59,900 bases of DNA from Clostridia bacterium (lineage in GTDB: Bacteria; Bacillota; Clostridia; Oscillospirales; CAG-272). The notes below the pieces were generated by a model that worked only from the letters and a program-made list of their open reading frames with translations, was not told the origin of the DNA and made no database searches. Shown here piece after piece: positions 58,746 through 59,900 of this stretch. The position numbers and the translations under genes were made by a program. The number at the start of each line of letters is the position of its first letter. Position 1 is the stretch's first letter. The stretch lies in assembly GCA_900767415.1 (NCBI GenBank), contig CAAFYZ010000037.1, positions 1 to 59,900 of the forward strand, in the 5' to 3' direction.

Positions 58746-59900
58746 TTAGCCCGCCGGCTCCAGGGCGGCAACTTGGGCACAGTTTCCGTTACATGCGAAG
58801 GAAATCCAGGTAGAGGTGACATTGCCGCCACAGGAAGAGCAGGCAGTCTTTTTGAGGTAGTAGTGTCGGTCTCCGCTGTGATAATCCTCTGTGTAACCGA
58901 GGAGATCCATGATGTGCGAGCCACTCACGGTACAGTCTCCGAGAGCGCCGTAGCGGTAAAACCAATCCGAAGAAACCCAAACATCAGACTTTTGATTTTG
59001 CCAACCGTAATGCACACGATAGGTCGTGGATGTGGTCGCCGCGTTCGTGCCGACAGAAGAGAATTCTATTCCGCCGCCCGAGGTGGAGATTACTTTGTAT
59101 CCGTACACCACAACCGTGTGATCAATTTCTGCACCGTAATCCTTTCCCATAGAGGCGATGGCGGGATGACCGTGGTCAATCATAGACCTCACTTTCAAAC
59201 GGGTATCAATGACGTTCGGAGTGATGTTTGATTCAAAACGGATGCTCATTCCCCGATCGGCAAGATAGTTGTTAAATCCGCTTGCCGCTGTAGAAATGTG
59301 AATGCCACCTCGACTGCCGTCACCGTATACATATTGACAAAGTAATTGATGAAACGTCTCGGTTGTTCCTGCACTTTGAAAATCAGTGGCGGCTGTTCGA
59401 TAAATATCTCCAACATAGGTGTCATGAACAAAAACATCATAAAAGCCAAGCAAGATAGATGCGGCAACAACGGTACATGTCCCCTCGGTGTTCTCACCAA
59501 AAGCGGAATGGAGTTTTGAGAAATACTCTTCATGCACCGATCTTGTAAAAACAGAAGGCGCGGTTGATCTTTCCGGCAGGGAAGAGGAACCGTAATTCCC
59601 GAGAATATCTTCCCGTTCGGAGAGCAGATTTTCCGTCTGTCGGATCGAGGTGATGACTTCCTCCGTCAGGACGGTGCCGTCGTCAAGGCGGATCGCGTTG
59701 TCTTTTTTTGTCGCGAATGTCGTAGGACCTACATAATAGTATACCGTCGGATCCTTCAGATCAAACGGCAGAGCCGCATTTTCTTCAAAACACGCTTCCG
59801 ATAGCACGTGGTTGTCGTTGCGGAGAATGGCATATCCGTAAGGTCGAAGAGCATAGCAGGTGTAAGCGAACTCCCCGTCGACATTTTTCAGTTGTTTTCC
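58746..59900 (-). CDS. papain-like/C39-like cysteine peptidase, N-terminally truncated by window end
   Basis: The frame is open to the last base of the window, so the true start lies beyond it and at least 384 residues are present. The layout fits a secreted clan CA peptidase. A pro-region-like start (YALRPYGYAILRNDNHVLSE) precedes the candidate nucleophile Cys in TEGTCTVVAASILLGFYDVF and the candidate catalytic His in EIDHTVVVYGYK. A later YHVHYGWQNQ-type segment (reads YRVHYGWQNQ) is typical of these folds. The C-terminal tail ACSSCGGN...ACNGNCAQ has four Cys and may bind zinc. It lies upstream of the lipoprotein gene on the same strand. Substrate and export signal cannot be seen. Confidence 0.75.
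   Translation of the reverse strand, partial: GKQLKNVDGEFAYTCYALRPYGYAILRNDNHVLSEACFEENAALPFDLKDPTVYYYVGPTTFATKKDNAIRLDDGTVLTEEVITSIRQTENLLSEREDILGNYGSSSLPERSTAPSVFTRSVHEEYFSKLHSAFGENTEGTCTVVAASILLGFYDVFVHDTYVGDIYRTAATDFQSAGTTETFHQLLCQYVYGDGSRGGIHISTAASGFNNYLADRGMSIRFESNITPNVIDTRLKVRSMIDHGHPAIASMGKDYGAEIDHTVVVYGYKVISTSGGGIEFSSVGTNAATTSTTYRVHYGWQNQKSDVWVSSDWFYRYGALGDCTVSGSHIMDLLGYTEDYHSGDRHYYLKKTACSSCGGNVTSTWISFACNGNCAQVAALEPAG

Overview
The window reads as a chromosomal contig from a Gram-positive, probably gut-associated member of the Clostridia (Bacillota), fairly GC-rich. The grounds are the low-GC-Gram-positive gene set (YlbF family, BioY with a repressor-type BirA, flotillin, a yybP-ykoY-type leader, MiaB-MutS-MutL order), strong AGGAGG ribosome binding sites, sigma-A promoters that almost all have a 17-bp spacer, and dispersed hairpin repeats of a kind common in gut Clostridia. 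The exact taxon cannot be fixed from the sequence. The first 20 bases are Illumina adapter, so the left edge is an assembly artefact. I found no rRNA, tRNA, CRISPR array, prophage or insertion sequence.

Layout. 0.2-1.9 kb: a FAD-dependent oxidoreductase. 1.9-11.8 kb (minus): one tight operon holding an aminotransferase and the complete shikimate, phenylalanine and tyrosine pathway (pheA, aroB, aroC, a fused aroE-aroK, aroQ, aroA, tyrA, aroF) and ending in a hypoxanthine-DNA-glycosylase-like gene. It has a strong promoter with a 15-bp palindrome just downstream and a divergent TetR-family gene. 12.6-16.8 kb: three peptidases (M29, PepD, M18). 16.8-18.4 kb: glucuronate isomerase uxaC. 18.6-30 kb: a DUF5662 protein followed by two large exported proteins (1135 and 2314 aa) that share tyrosine-rich helical repeats. 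The larger has Ig-like and YDG/MBG-like repeats and a C-terminal membrane anchor. 30-32.4 kb: a small membrane protein and a flotillin preceded by what looks like a Mn2+ riboswitch with an overlapping terminator.

32.6-44.9 kb is a sugar-catabolism region. It has three Gfo/Idh/MocA oxidoreductases, three sugar-phosphate-isomerase/epimerase-type TIM barrels, mannonate dehydratase (uxuA), an SDR that fits fructuronate reductase, a large unrecognised glycosidase-like protein and two divergent AraC regulators. With uxaC this can take glucuronate to 2-keto-3-deoxygluconate. The paired oxidoreductases and TIM barrels suggest an additional oxidation-based route acting on glycosides or unusual sugars.

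45.7-55.4 kb (plus): dxs, overlapping the end of the second araC, then miaB, a YlbF-family gene with a cysteine tail, mutS, mutL and tgt. 55.4-56.1 kb: an A+T-richer insert with hairpin repeats and a DUF559 gene. 56.2-57.9 kb: divergent bioY and birA with two matching BirA-type operators. 58-59.9 kb: a lipoprotein and a papain-like peptidase that runs off the window end.

The observations most worth following up are the flotillin riboswitch, the oxidoreductase/TIM-barrel sugar cluster, the repeat architecture of the two surface proteins and the DUF559 insert.
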